Source: Pseudomonas sp. Irchel 3H7
GTDB taxonomy: Bacteria > Pseudomonadota > Gammaproteobacteria > Pseudomonadales > Pseudomonadaceae
Length of the DNA stretch: 64,000 nucleotides
Direction: 5' to 3'
NCBI RefSeq assembly: GCF_900187605.1
Contig: NZ_FYEA01000001.1
Coordinates: forward strand, 1-64,000
The notes below the pieces were generated by a model. That model ran no database searches. It saw nothing but the letters and a program-made list of their open reading frames with translations, and was not told the origin of the DNA. Shown here piece by piece: positions 18,715 to 28,122 of the stretch. The translations under genes were made by a program, and so were the position numbers. Each line of letters begins with the position of its first letter. The first letter of the stretch is position 1.

Positions 18715-20120
18715 CAGGCGTCCCGTGTCACACGCAAGATTTCTTCAGGCGCGGTGGCGCCGCTACGGATCCAGCGTTCACCGTCCTCGCGCAGGCTGAA
18801 CATCCCGGCCTTGGCCGCCGATGCGCGCAAGGCCTGCTCCCCTGCCCCTTGATGGATCAGCGTGCGGATGTCGTCGTCGATGCAGAACAATTCGTGGATG
18901 CCGGTGCGGCCGCTGTAACCGGTTTGATTGCACGCCGGGCAACCGACCGGGCGCCACGTCCCCGGTGTCGCCGGGTCTTCCTGTTTGCAGTGATTGCACA
19001 GGCGCCGCACCAAGCGTTGCGCAAGCACGCCGAGCATCGACGACGCCAGCAGAAACGGCTCGACGCCCATGTCGATCAAGCGGTTGACCGCTGACACCGC
19101 GTCGTTGGTGTGTAGCGTCGCCAGCACCAAGTGACCGGTCAACGAAGCCTGCACAGCGATTTGTGCAGTTTCGAGATCGCGGATTTCGCCGATCATGATG
19201 ATGTCCGGGTCTTGCCGCAAAATCGCACGCAGCGCCAAGGCAAAGGTCATGTCGATCTTGGCGTTGACCTGAATCTGACTGATGCCAGGCAAGTCGTATT
19301 CCACCGGGTCTTCCACGGTGAGAATGTTGCTGGTACTCGCATCCAGCCGCGCCAGTGCCGCGTAGAGGCTGGTGGTTTTGCCGCTGCCGGTCGGCCCGGT
19401 GACCAAGACAATACCGTGGGGCTGGCGGATCAGGTGATCGAGTTTGGCCAACACCTGCGCGTCCATGCCCAGTGTTTCCAGATGCAGGCGCCCGGCCTGC
19501 TTGTCGAGCAGACGCATCACCACCCTTTCGCCATGCCCGGTCGGTACCGTTGAAACACGAATATCGATCGGGCGCCCGGCCACGCGCAAGGCGATGCGAC
19601 CGTCCTGCGGCAGGCGTTTTTCAGCGATGTCGAGTTGGGCCATGATTTTGATCCGCGACACCAGCGCGCCGTGCAGAGCCTTGCGCGGTGAGACCACGTC
19701 ACGCAGCGTGCCGTCGACGCGATAGCGCACCACTGAATGGGTTTCGAACGGCTCGATGTGAATGTCACTGGCCTCGTCGCGCGCCGCCTGCGTGAGCAAG
19801 GCGTTGATCATGCGGATCACCGGCGCGCCGTCCTGGGTGTCGAGCAGGTCGGTGATTTCCGGCATGTCTTGCATCAAGCGGTCGAGATCGACTTCGTTTT
19901 CTGCTGCGCCGACCACTGCCGCCGCACTGCCGGTGTCGGCATAGGCAGCGGCGAGCAAACCGTCGAGTTCGTCATCGCGTACGCGTTGAATCGTGGTCGC
20001 ACCGAACTGCCGCCGCGCCTCGCTGATCGACCAGCCCGGCGTTGACGGGCAAACGGTCAGCACGCCATCACACAACAAAATCCGCTGCGCCTTGGCCCAG
20101 GCGTAAGGCAGCGCACTCAT
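18714..20120 (-). CDS. hxcR: Type II secretion assembly ATPase HxcR (GspE)
   Basis: 468-residue hexameric ATPase of the GspE/PilB group that powers pseudopilus assembly at the inner membrane. Walker A is GPTGSGKT (242-249). The Asp box '[14 protein letters not shown]', Walker B '[12 protein letters not shown]' and His box '[12 protein letters not shown]' are all present. The zinc-binding CxxC pairs (CNHC, CPAC) follow at about 378-400. The N-terminal N1E domain is short compared with classic GspE (about 500 residues), as in Hxc-type systems. It is separated from hxcQ upstream by a 150-bp gap that holds a strong REP hairpin, while its 3' end overlaps hxcS by 4 nt. Confidence 0.94.
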   Translation of the reverse strand: MSALPYAWAKAQRILLCDGVLTVCPSTPGWSISEARRQFGATTIQRVRDDELDGLLAAAYADTGSAAAVVGAAENEVDLDRLMQDMPEITDLLDTQDGAPVIRMINALLTQAARDEASDIHIEPFETHSVVRYRVDGTLRDVVSPRKALHGALVSRIKIMAQLDIAEKRLPQDGRIALRVAGRPIDIRVSTVPTGHGERVVMRLLDKQAGRLHLETLGMDAQVLAKLDHLIRQPHGIVLVTGPTGSGKTTSLYAALARLDASTSNILTVEDPVEYDLPGISQIQVNAKIDMTFALALRAILRQDPDIIMIGEIRDLETAQIAVQASLTGHLVLATLHTNDAVSAVNRLIDMGVEPFLLASSMLGVLAQRLVRRLCNHCKQEDPATPGTWRPVGCPACNQTGYSGRTGIHELFCIDDDIRTLIHQGAGEQALRASAAKAGMFSLREDGERWIRSGATAPEEILRVTRDA

Positions 20121-20140
20121 CTCATGCCCTCCCCAATCCC

Positions 20141-20237
20141 TGTAGGAGCTGCCGAAGGCTGCGATCTTTTGATCTTTGGTCGTTTGGGTCCGTCGAAGAG
20201 CAGGATCAAAAGATCGCAGCCTTCGGCAGCTCCTACA
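20141..20237. repeat. 34-bp perfect inverted repeat (REP pair) between hxcQ and hxcR
   Basis: Arms 20141-20174 and 20204-20237 are exact reverse complements (TGTAGGAGCTGCCGAAGG...) with a 29-nt loop. This is the Pseudomonas 'GTAGGAGCTGCCGAAGGCTGCGATC' palindrome family. In an mRNA it would fold into a very stable stem inside the operon. Confidence 0.93.
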
Positions 20238-20271
20238 AATCGGTTTTCCAGATCAAGAGGCGATGGCGGAA

Positions 20272-22638
20272 TCATTGGATGGGCACCGCTTTGATAGTGG
20301 CGCGCGGACCCGACCCCGGTAAAACCGCCGGTACGCCCTGCGCCGCTGTCGGCAATTGCGGCGCCTGCATGTCCGGCATCGCCCAGCTGCGTTCCGGTTG
20401 CAAACCGCCCTGCGCACGGCGCATAAAGTCGTAACGGTTGAGGGTGATGCTGCGCCCCGCTTCGCTGTCGCGGATGATGTACGGACGCAGAAAGACCATC
20501 AGGTTGGTCTTGGTAATCGCTCGACGCTCGTTGCGAAACAGCGCGCCAATCCCCGGCAGACTGCCCAGCCACGGCACCGCGTCATTGCTCTGGCTGTAAC
20601 CGTCCTGCAGCAAGCCGCCGAGCACCATGATCTGCCCGTCATCAAGGAGGATGCTGGTGTCGATCGCGCGTTTGTTGGTGACGATCCCAGCCGACGTCGA
20701 ACTGGCCGAAGCCCGCTCATCAATGCTGCTGACTTCCTGATAGATATCGAGCTTGACCGTGCCGCCCTCGGAAATCTGCGGGCGCACATTGAGCTTCAAA
20801 CCCACCTCTTCACGGGTCACAGTCTGGAACGGGTTGTTGCTGGTGCCGCCACCGCCAGTCACATAACTGCCGCTGACAAACGGAATGGTCTGCCCAACAA
20901 AAATACTCGCCGCTTCGTTGTCCAGGGTCAGCAGGTTCGGCGTTGACAGTACGTTGGTGCCGCCCTTGCTTTTCAAGGCCCGGGCCAGCACCTTCAGGTC
21001 AAGAATCTTGCCGATGCCGGGAATGTCGACGGTGCCGTTGACGTAGCCCAGGTTCAACCCCTGCGGCAGCACATCAATGCTGGTCTTGCCGTTGGTGTTG
21101 ATCCCCGAACCACCCAGATTCGCGCCGCCGATCACGCCTTTGCCGCCGAGGTTGCCGGTCTGCCATTGCACGCCGAACTCACTGGCATCGTCCTCACCGA
21201 CTTCGACGATCAGGCTTTCGATCACCACTTGCGCGCGGCGCTGGTCGAGCAGATCGATCACCTCGCGCAGGTTGCGATACAACGGCTCCGGCGCGGAAAT
21301 CAGCAAGGTGTTGGTGGTGGCGTCGGCCTGAATCGTTACGCCGCCGGCACTGAAGGCGACGTTCTGTTCGCTCGCCTGATTACCGCTGCTACTGGTGCCG
21401 CCACTGCCTTGTGCGTAACTGCCACCGGCACTGCCGCTGCTATTGCTGGTCGATGTCGTGCCGCTGGTTTGCGTGCCGCTCTGGCCGTTCTGCCCAGCGC
21501 TGCCGCCGGTACTTGCGCCCATGGCACTGAGCACCGACCGCGCACTGTCACTGGTGCCGCTATCACTCTCACCCGTGAGCAAACCGCGCAAGGCCTGCGC
21601 CAGTTTCGCCGCTTGGGCGTTACGCAGATAAACCACGTGCAGATTGCTCGGATTGCTCTGCGCGTTATCCAGTTTGTAAATCAGATTACGCGCCAGCTCC
21701 GTACGCTCCGGACTGCCGGCGCGAATGATGATGGTGTTGGAGCGCGGATCTCCGATCACCGCTATTTTCTGCGTCGGATCATTGCCCGGCGCATCAAGCA
21801 AATCCGCGACCATCGGCGCGATGTCAGCAGCGATGCCGTTCTGAATCTGCACCACATCGGTGTCAATCGCACTCGGCGAATCAATGCTCGCGATCAACTG
21901 CGCAACGCGGGTCAGGTTCTCGGCGTAATCGGTGATGACGATGGTGTTATTGCCGGGATAGGCGTTGATCGGGTTGTTCGGCGAAACAATCGGCCGCAGC
22001 ACCGGAATCAGGTTCACCGCGTTTTCGTATTGCAGGCGAAACGTGCGCGTGAGCATGCCGTTACCGGCCGGTTTGTCAGCGCTGTAAATCGGCCCACCCA
22101 GCAGCTTGGCATCCGCCTCCGGCACCACCTGCGCGACACCGCCGACATCCACCACACTGAAACCCTGCATACGCAACGCCGCCAACAACATGTCGTAAGC
22201 CTGCCGCGCCGGCACCTGACCTTCCGAGACCAGCGTCAGCGTGCCCTTTACCCGAGGATCGACCAAAAACTGCTGCCCGGTCGATCGCGACAACGCGCGC
22301 ACCACCGCTTGAATATCGGCGTCGACAAAATTCAGCGTCACCGGTTGATCGCCCAAAGGATTGCTCGGCAACGCAATGCCCGACGACGCCGCACCGCTGC
22401 GCGCACTCTTGCTGATGTTGTGCAATTGCTTGGGCGCCGGTCGCGCTTGGGCCTGTGCGCGTTCGCGGTCGAGCACCGCGTCGCCGCTGCGCTGAGTATT
22501 GGCCAGCGGCCGCCCGAGTTCACTGTCGACCAGCAATGGCGGCTGGTTTTGCGGTGTGCTGGTGTTGCTGCACGCGCTCAACGCCATCAGCAGCATCGGC
22601 AACGCCAGACGTGCCGGTTTGGATCCTGACCCCTTCAT
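20272..22638 (-). CDS. hxcQ: Type II secretion lipo-secretin HxcQ (GspD)
   Basis: 788-residue outer-membrane secretin. The signal sequence ends in a lipobox, LLMALSAC (Cys about residue 23). HxcQ is known as a self-piloting lipo-secretin, so this fits. Next come the N0 domain ('GDQPVTLNFVDADIQAVVRAL'), three KH-like N1-N3 domains ('TRTFRLQYENAVNLIPVLRPI', 'VYLRNAQAAKLAQALRGLL'), a Ser/Gly-rich low-complexity insert at about 355-425, and the secretin domain, closing with 'VPWLGSLPGIGALFRNE' and an S-domain-like tail. The start codon overlaps the hxcZ stop (ATGA). It forms the exit pore for folded periplasmic cargo such as DING/LapA proteins. Confidence 0.95.
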   Translation of the reverse strand: MKGSGSKPARLALPMLLMALSACSNTSTPQNQPPLLVDSELGRPLANTQRSGDAVLDRERAQAQARPAPKQLHNISKSARSGAASSGIALPSNPLGDQPVTLNFVDADIQAVVRALSRSTGQQFLVDPRVKGTLTLVSEGQVPARQAYDMLLAALRMQGFSVVDVGGVAQVVPEADAKLLGGPIYSADKPAGNGMLTRTFRLQYENAVNLIPVLRPIVSPNNPINAYPGNNTIVITDYAENLTRVAQLIASIDSPSAIDTDVVQIQNGIAADIAPMVADLLDAPGNDPTQKIAVIGDPRSNTIIIRAGSPERTELARNLIYKLDNAQSNPSNLHVVYLRNAQAAKLAQALRGLLTGESDSGTSDSARSVLSAMGASTGGSAGQNGQSGTQTSGTTSTSNSSGSAGGSYAQGSGGTSSSGNQASEQNVAFSAGGVTIQADATTNTLLISAPEPLYRNLREVIDLLDQRRAQVVIESLIVEVGEDDASEFGVQWQTGNLGGKGVIGGANLGGSGINTNGKTSIDVLPQGLNLGYVNGTVDIPGIGKILDLKVLARALKSKGGTNVLSTPNLLTLDNEAASIFVGQTIPFVSGSYVTGGGGTSNNPFQTVTREEVGLKLNVRPQISEGGTVKLDIYQEVSSIDERASASSTSAGIVTNKRAIDTSILLDDGQIMVLGGLLQDGYSQSNDAVPWLGSLPGIGALFRNERRAITKTNLMVFLRPYIIRDSEAGRSITLNRYDFMRRAQGGLQPERSWAMPDMQAPQLPTAAQGVPAVLPGSGPRATIKAVPIQ

Positions 22639-23180
22639 GAAGCTTCCTTAGCGCCCAGCGCCTGATCCATGCGAACGGTGCCTGACAAAGTGCCGGCGGT
22701 GACTTCGGTCGAGGGGTTGTCTGCGCGTTGCAAACGGGCCTCGACCACTTGCAGAGAAAGTTGTGCCGGGTTGCTCAACAGCCAGTCGAGCACGGCGTCG
22801 GCCGGTGCCGCGTCGAAGGTCAACTGCCAGGCACCCTGTGCCTCCTGTAATTGGTAATGCCCCGCCAGGCCACTGGCCTGAAGGGTCTGCTCCAGAGACT
22901 GCGCCACGCTTTGCCCGTCCGGGCGCACGCTGACTTCGCGCAGCAGCACCTCAAGCGCTTCGGTCTGGGCGCGAAGCTTTGGCGTCTCGGTTTGCCAATA
23001 GGTGATTTTCTTCAGCGGCGGCTGGATCAGTGCGACCCACAGCAGCAGGCCGATCAGCGCTATGGCCATGCCGGCAACCATGCGTTTTTCACGCAGGGCC
23101 AACGGCTGCCAACGCGCCTGCACCTGAGCGTTGAAGCGTTGCCACTTGGCGCGGTACAGCGCGAGCGAGGCCTTATTCAT
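22635..23180 (-). CDS. hxcZ: Type II secretion protein HxcZ (GspM)
   Basis: 181 residues: a short cytoplasmic basic N-terminus, one membrane helix ('MVAGMAIALIGLLLWVALIQ', about 35-55), then a periplasmic ferredoxin-like domain ('WQTETPKLRAQTEALEVLL...'). This is the GspM layout; it pairs with GspL at the inner membrane. ATG at 23180 overlaps the end of hxcY by 8 nt, and the stop overlaps the hxcQ ATG. Longer upstream frames would run far into hxcY and are not needed. Confidence 0.88.
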   Translation of the reverse strand: MNKASLALYRAKWQRFNAQVQARWQPLALREKRMVAGMAIALIGLLLWVALIQPPLKKITYWQTETPKLRAQTEALEVLLREVSVRPDGQSVAQSLEQTLQASGLAGHYQLQEAQGAWQLTFDAAPADAVLDWLLSNPAQLSLQVVEARLQRADNPSTEVTAGTLSGTVRMDQALGAKEAS

Positions 23181-24351
23181 CTTCTTCTGCTCCGCCGCTG
23201 TCATCGCTTTCACTTGGGCTGGCTTCAGTGGCCGGACGCAAGGTCCAACCCTCGTCATCGGCAGTGACGCTGATGCCGGCCTGGACCAAGGTGCTTTGCC
23301 ACTCCTGATCATTGCCGCCACGACGGGCTTCACTCAGCAGACTCAGTTGCAAGGTGCCGTCGACAAACGCTAGCCGCTCGACACTGCCGGCCATCGACGG
23401 TATGCCGCTGCCGGCCTGCAACACCAGACGATTAAAAGTCTGCGCCGGATCATCCGCCGCGCCCTTTTGCCGCGCCGCCAATTGCTGACGGGCCTGTTGC
23501 AACGGGTTGAGGATCACCGGCAACTCGGGAAAGGCCTGCTTTACCCGCAGGTTCATCTGGGCTTTCAGCTGCTGGCCCTGACTCGCCTCACGGGCGGCAT
23601 ACAGATTCAAACCGATCACCCAAACGGCCACGGCCAACGCTGACAGGGCGATTGCCCTGTCCCAGCCGCGATGCTCGGTTTTTTGTTGCTGGACTGCGCC
23701 GTGCAGGCCCCAACCCGGTAGCGGCCCAGTCCAGCGCTGCGCCTCCGCCATCGGCAATTCGGCGCCCGGCGGCGGTTGATCACCGATCCAGTGCAAAGTG
23801 ATGCCCGGTTCCCACACAACACCGTCGAGTCCGTCATCGAACAACGGCTGCACCCGCGCCACTTGCACGCTATCGCGCAACAACAGATGCCCGTCCTGCA
23901 CGCAAGCGACGGTGCCGGGCAGCACCGGCAAACGGTACGGCGCCGGGTAGAGACCGCGCAGGTTCAACCCAGCGCTTTTCAGCAATTGCCCAAAACTCAA
24001 TAACTGCTGCCGAGGCGCCCAGGCGATCTGCACCTGCCCGGCCTCGTCCCGCGAACTGTGCGCGATGTGCATCTCACTGCTGTCGCCCAGCATCAAGGCC
24101 TGCGCCGCACACTGCACCGCCGCGACAATCTTGTTCGCAGGCAACGGCGGTAAATCGAGACTCGCCAACAGGCTGTCAGCCGGGTGCAGAAAACACACCA
24201 GCGGCGGCAGTTTCGACTGCTGGCTCAACTGGCTCAGGCTGAAGCGTTCTTCCCGCGTGACCTGGCCCTGACGATCCAGCCAGGCGCAATGCAATTGACT
24301 GTGCAGATCCAGCTCCGCCAAGGGCGGCAACGCCACTTTCAACTGGCTCAT
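23173..24351 (-). CDS. hxcY: Type II secretion protein HxcY (GspL)
   Basis: 392 residues. The N-terminal cytoplasmic part has the actin-like GspL pattern ('LLASLDLPPLPANKIVAAVQCAAQALML'). A single membrane helix lies near residue 250 ('IALSALAVAVWVIGLNLYAAR'), followed by a periplasmic ferredoxin-like domain and an acidic Ser/Glu tail. GspL recruits the GspE ATPase to the membrane with GspM. The start ATG overlaps the hxcX stop codon (ATGA). Confidence 0.9.
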   Translation of the reverse strand: MSQLKVALPPLAELDLHSQLHCAWLDRQGQVTREERFSLSQLSQQSKLPPLVCFLHPADSLLASLDLPPLPANKIVAAVQCAAQALMLGDSSEMHIAHSSRDEAGQVQIAWAPRQQLLSFGQLLKSAGLNLRGLYPAPYRLPVLPGTVACVQDGHLLLRDSVQVARVQPLFDDGLDGVVWEPGITLHWIGDQPPPGAELPMAEAQRWTGPLPGWGLHGAVQQQKTEHRGWDRAIALSALAVAVWVIGLNLYAAREASQGQQLKAQMNLRVKQAFPELPVILNPLQQARQQLAARQKGAADDPAQTFNRLVLQAGSGIPSMAGSVERLAFVDGTLQLSLLSEARRGGNDQEWQSTLVQAGISVTADDEGWTLRPATEASPSESDDSGGAEEDE

Positions 24352-25307
24352 ACGCCCACCCGCGACCAAATCACCTGCGGCAAGCGGTCCTGGCTGCGAT
24401 GCAGCAACGCCTCAAGACTGACCCGCCGCTGATCGCGCCGCGCCTCGCCGCGCAGGCGAAACCAGTCACTAGTGATGCCGACCTTGACGCTGGTCAGCTC
24501 CAGTTGCGGCAGGCGCAAGCGGTTAACGAAATCGCCACGGTTGATAAACCAGCGCCCGGCATCGCGCTCGGCGATCAGCGCATTGGCACGCTCCAACGAC
24601 AGCCCCGGCACGTAAGCAGCCAAAACTGGCGCGGTTGCGGTGTTGCCGTTGAGCCAAGTGGTTGCGGGGATCACCGTCAGGTACGGCGCCAGCTTGCCGA
24701 TCAGCGCCTCATTCACGCCGTCGACACTGCGCAGATCATCGATGCTGCGCAGCATCGGCAGCGTCGGATTCTGCGGTTTGTGTGAAGCGTTGGGCGAAGT
24801 GGCGCGACCACTGTCGAAACCACTTTTCGGCGCCTCGGCCATCTGCGCATTCAGCAGCCGCGGGTACGAGGCAATCACCCGCTGACTGATGCGCTGACTC
24901 AACCCGGCGCTGACCCCGATCAACTCACACAAGCGCTGAAACGCCGCCACCTGCGCCTCATCAACCCGCTCGTTGGCCACCAGATTGCGCAGGTTGAACT
25001 TGCCCTGCTCATCCTCCAGCCGCCCTTCAAAACCTTGCGCGGAGAGACGCTGCGCCCACGGCTGATCGAGCCGGGTCAACGGATCGCGCTGACGTGCGTC
25101 CCACAACAATTGACGGCTGATCTCCAACCCGCCCTGCACCAGCCAACGCCCCTGCACGCGCTGCTGATCCGCCTCCAGCGCCCGGGTCGACACGCTCTGG
25201 CGCGTCAACATGCCCGCCGCAATCACCGCCACCACGGCCGCAATCAACAACGCGCTGATAATCGCCATGCCCTGTTGCTTCGCCCCCTCAGGCGAGCGGC
25301 TGTTCAT
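24348..25307 (-). CDS. hxcX: Type II secretion minor pseudopilin HxcX (GspK)
   Basis: 319-residue GspK. A prepilin-like N-terminus (KQQGMAIISALLIAAVVAVI) has its cleavage site after the Gly. As usual for GspK, the +5 Glu of other pseudopilins is absent. The rest is the large periplasmic domain with 'GKFNLRNLV' and two helix-hairpin-helix-like SAM segments ('IDDLRSVDGVNEALIGKLAPYLTVIP', 'PGLSLERANALIAERDAG'). GspK caps the pseudopilus tip with GspI and GspJ. The start at 25307 lies 8 nt past the end of hxcT. Confidence 0.9.
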   Translation of the reverse strand: MNSRSPEGAKQQGMAIISALLIAAVVAVIAAGMLTRQSVSTRALEADQQRVQGRWLVQGGLEISRQLLWDARQRDPLTRLDQPWAQRLSAQGFEGRLEDEQGKFNLRNLVANERVDEAQVAAFQRLCELIGVSAGLSQRISQRVIASYPRLLNAQMAEAPKSGFDSGRATSPNASHKPQNPTLPMLRSIDDLRSVDGVNEALIGKLAPYLTVIPATTWLNGNTATAPVLAAYVPGLSLERANALIAERDAGRWFINRGDFVNRLRLPQLELTSVKVGITSDWFRLRGEARRDQRRVSLEALLHRSQDRLPQVIWSRVGV

Positions 25308-25315
25308 GGCCGGCC

Positions 25316-25774
25316 TTACAACTGCCAGGAACCGATATCGGCATTCACGCCGTCGCCGTCCGGCTGACCGTCGGCACCGAGGGAAAAGATGTCGATCTCG
25401 CCATTGGCGCCGGGGTTGAGGTACTGATAAGGACGCCCCCATGGATCGTTCGGCAAGCGCTCCAGGTACGAGCGCCAATTGCTGTTCTTCGCATCCGCCG
25501 GCCGCTCCACCAACACCTTCAGCCCTTGGTTCATGCTCGGGTAAGTGCCGTGATCGAGGCGATACAACTTCAACGCCTGCATCAACCCACCAATATCCTG
25601 CTTCGCCGCCGTCGCCCGCGCCTGATCCGGCCGATCGAGCACCTTGGGCACCACCATCGCCGCCAGAATCCCCAGAATCACCACGACCACCATGATCTCG
25701 ATCAGGGTAAAACCCTGCTGCCCACGCGGCGTGCGCATCGGTTGCTGAAGCGATTTGAAAGGTGCGATATCCAT
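25316..25774 (-). CDS. hxcT: Type II secretion major pseudopilin HxcT (GspG)
   Basis: 152 residues. The prepilin peptidase site RTPRGQQG/FTLIEIMVVVVILGILAAM has Glu at +5. The soluble domain carries the GspG signature 'YPSMNQGLKVLVERP', 'YLERLPNDPWGRPYQYLNPG' and the Ca-binding loop 'GADGQPDGDGVNADIGSW'. It polymerises into the pseudopilus that drives secretion. ATG at 25774 gives a leader of about 19 residues; a later ATG (25738) is possible. It is the first gene of the hxcT-X-Y-Z-Q-R-S operon and is divergent from hxcV. Confidence 0.93.
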   Translation of the reverse strand: MDIAPFKSLQQPMRTPRGQQGFTLIEIMVVVVILGILAAMVVPKVLDRPDQARATAAKQDIGGLMQALKLYRLDHGTYPSMNQGLKVLVERPADAKNSNWRSYLERLPNDPWGRPYQYLNPGANGEIDIFSLGADGQPDGDGVNADIGSWQL

Positions 25775-25921
25775 CTCGACATACCCTGGCTTGATTCGAT
25801 TCGACGCGCAGTGTTGCAAGAAGATATGTCAGTGATGTTGAAAATCCTCGGGTGTTTTCGTCGTCAAGCCGTCAAGGACGGGGGTTAGCGTCGAGGGCTG
25901 GGTTTGGGTTTTGGGCCATGT

Positions 25922-26308
25922 ATGCGTGCGCGTTCGCGGGAAGCGGGTTTCACGTTGATTGAGGTGCTGGTGGCGCTGGCGATTATTGCCGTGGCGATGT
26001 CGGCGGCTGTGCGGGTGGCGGGGTTGATGACGCAGAGTAGTGGGGTTTTAAGGGATCGGTCGGTGGCGATGATTGCGGCGCAGAGTCGGATGGCGGAGTT
26101 GCGGTTGGAAGGGAAGTTGTCGATGGGGATGAAAGCGCAGGAATGTGATCAGGGGCGGTTGTTGTTGCGGTGTGAGCAGGTGATTAGCGCAGCCGAGAAT
26201 GGACGGTTGCTCAAGATTGGCATCCAGGTATTTGACCGCAGCCAGGATGCGCCGCCGTTGGCCAGGCTTGAGACCTTGTTGTCCCGAACGGAAAGCCCCT
26301 CACCCTAG
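25922..26308 (+). CDS. hxcV: Type II secretion minor pseudopilin HxcV (GspI)
   Basis: 128 residues. The N-terminus MRARSREAG/FTLIEVLVALAIIAVAMSA is a type IV prepilin leader with Glu +5. The short remaining domain ('AAQSRMAELRLEGK', 'LARLETLLSRTESPSP') fits GspI, the core of the pseudopilus tip. It is divergent from hxcT. The last few codons run into a Pseudomonas repeat ('CCCTCACCCTAGCCCTCTCCC'), so the natural C-terminus may have been changed. In P. aeruginosa hxcP is next; here about 15 kb of accessory DNA lies between them. Confidence 0.88.
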   Translation: MRARSREAGFTLIEVLVALAIIAVAMSAAVRVAGLMTQSSGVLRDRSVAMIAAQSRMAELRLEGKLSMGMKAQECDQGRLLLRCEQVISAAENGRLLKIGIQVFDRSQDAPPLARLETLLSRTESPSP

Positions 26309-26395
26309 CCCTCTCCCAAGGGAGAGGGGACAAATTCGGGGATATTCGAGAGCTACACCGACTTGAACGTCTTTCATTGAATCCAAATTCGCCAA

Positions 26396-26878
26396 AGCTC
26401 ACCAAAGCCATAATCGCTAAGGTCCTTCAGGTCGATGTACCCCGCAAGACACCTCGGTCGGCCCCCTCTCCCTCCGGGAGAGGGCTGGGGTGAGGGCCGC
26501 TTCTACTCGCAAAATCCCAGAATCACCAAAGCCATAATCACCACGGTCTTCCAGGTCGATGCACCCCGCAACACACCTCGGTCGGCCCCCTCTCCCTCCG
26601 GGAGAGGGCTGGGGTGAGGGCCGCTTCTACTCGCAAAATCCCAGAATCACCAAAGCCATAATCACCAAGATCTTCCAGGTCGATGCACCCCGCAAGACAC
26701 CTCGGTCGGCCCCCTCTCACTCCGGGAGAGGGCTGGGGTGAGGGCCGCTTCTACTCGCAAAATCCCAGAATCACCAAAGCCATAATCACCACGGTCTTCC
26801 AGGTCGATGCACCCCGCAAGACACCTCGGTCGGCCCCCTCTCCCTCCGGGAGAGGGCTGGGGTGAGGGCCAGGGTTGC
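26396..26878. repeat. Tandem array of about four 124-bp units, each with a REP-type hairpin
   Basis: The unit recurs with a fixed step of 124 bp. The hairpin CCCTCTCCCTCCGGGAGAGGG appears at about 26466, 26590, 26714 and 26838; the third has a single change (CACT for CCCT). Between the hairpins each unit repeats 'CGCAAAATCCCAGAATCACC' and 'CCAGGTCGATGCACCCCGCA'. Copies differ at only a few bases, which indicates recent amplification. A related hairpin lies at about 26308-26330 next to hxcV. The array fills most of the gap between hxcV and the MFS gene. Confidence 0.92.
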
Positions 26879-26888
26879 CAGCTAGCGG

Positions 26889-28103
26889 TCACTTGGCAGC
26901 AACGCTCTCAAGCGCCGGGTCCTCAGCGACGCCCCATTTGTTGAAACCATAGCCAAGTACCGTTGCGATCAAAATGAACACGGACAGGCTCGCCAGCGGA
27001 GGAAAGGGGGCGACGGCGAGCAGCACGCTGACGACGCCAGCCGTCACGAACATGAGGGTGCCGCCCGCCGCCGACGAGGCCCCCGCTTTCTCGCTGAACA
27101 TCTCCATGGCCCTGGAGGCGGCGGCGGGCCTGACCAGTGTCGTTCCTAGCGTACAGATGATCATTGGGATGGCCACTGTAGCGATAGAGAGCTGGAACTG
27201 AATCAACCCCACCATGATCAGGCCGGACAGCCCGGAGATAGCCAATCCCACCTTGATTTGAGTGTCGATCGTCAGTGTTCTGGATAACCGGGTGGCCAAT
27301 AACCCGCCCACCACATAGGCGCCTCCGTAGGCCAGTAGCACAAATGAGTAACTCAACGAGGACACCCGGAGCGTTTCGAGAAAGATGATGGGAGAAATAG
27401 CAATGAATCCAAAATGACAGGAAAAGGCCATAGCCGATGTCATCCACGAATACACGAAAGGTTTATAGCTGAAGATATCCGCATAACGCTTGAGAATTTC
27501 CAGCTTTTGCGATCGCGACGTTAGCGACTGATCCGGTAATTTGGGAAAAAACCACAGTGTTTGCCCCAGCAAGATCACAGCCAGCACAGCAAACACGTAG
27601 AAACTCCCCTGCCAATTCAGGGCGTACTGCAGATACGTCCCAAACAACGGAGAAAAGGAAATACAAATCCCGCTTAACGACAGCATGTAAATGCGAATCC
27701 GCTGCCGGTCTTCAGCCGTGAAGACATCCTGAACAATCGCTTGAGCCAACACAAAACATCCGCACCCTGCGCCCTGCACGACTCGCGCCAAGGCAAACTG
27801 CAGTTGCGTGCTGGACAGCAGGCAGCCCGCAATACCCAGCAGTGACACTACCAACCCAAGTTTGAGCATGACAGGCCGGCCATACTTGTCGGACAGCGGC
27901 CCTACAACGATCTGAGAGATGGAGAACCCCACCGCAAATGTCGCCACAAAGTAGGTGACTTCATTGACCTTCATTCCAAACGCATCCGCCAGAGCCGGAT
28001 AAGACGGCAGTAATACATCGAGCGGGAATACTCCAAGTGCGACCATGACCGACAGCAGGAAAAGTGCAGAGGCCTTTGAAGGCGATTTGAGTTTAACGTT
28101 CAC
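26889..28103 (-). CDS. MFS exporter of the Bcr/CflA drug-resistance type
   Basis: 404 residues with 12 predicted membrane helices. The MFS motif A loop is 'GPLSDKYGRPVMLKLG', and helix 1 reads 'ALGVFPLDVLLPSYPALADAFG', close to Bcr/CflA drug:proton antiporters. The start is GTG at 28103 (VNVKLKSPSK) because AAAGGGAG lies just upstream. It begins 20 nt after the di-iron oxygenase stop, so it is the last gene of the peptide-modification operon. The likely job is export of the operon product, or self-resistance. Confidence 0.88.
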   Translation of the reverse strand: MNVKLKSPSKASALFLLSVMVALGVFPLDVLLPSYPALADAFGMKVNEVTYFVATFAVGFSISQIVVGPLSDKYGRPVMLKLGLVVSLLGIAGCLLSSTQLQFALARVVQGAGCGCFVLAQAIVQDVFTAEDRQRIRIYMLSLSGICISFSPLFGTYLQYALNWQGSFYVFAVLAVILLGQTLWFFPKLPDQSLTSRSQKLEILKRYADIFSYKPFVYSWMTSAMAFSCHFGFIAISPIIFLETLRVSSLSYSFVLLAYGGAYVVGGLLATRLSRTLTIDTQIKVGLAISGLSGLIMVGLIQFQLSIATVAIPMIICTLGTTLVRPAAASRAMEMFSEKAGASSAAGGTLMFVTAGVVSVLLAVAPFPPLASLSVFILIATVLGYGFNKWGVAEDPALESVAAK

Positions 28104-28122
28104 CGTAGTCTCCCTTTGTCTG

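Noticed and set aside
26435..26892. Overlapping 60-residue frames on both strands of the tandem array
   Set aside because: The repeat step (124) is not a multiple of three, so each unit changes frame; the frames exist only because the units lack stops.
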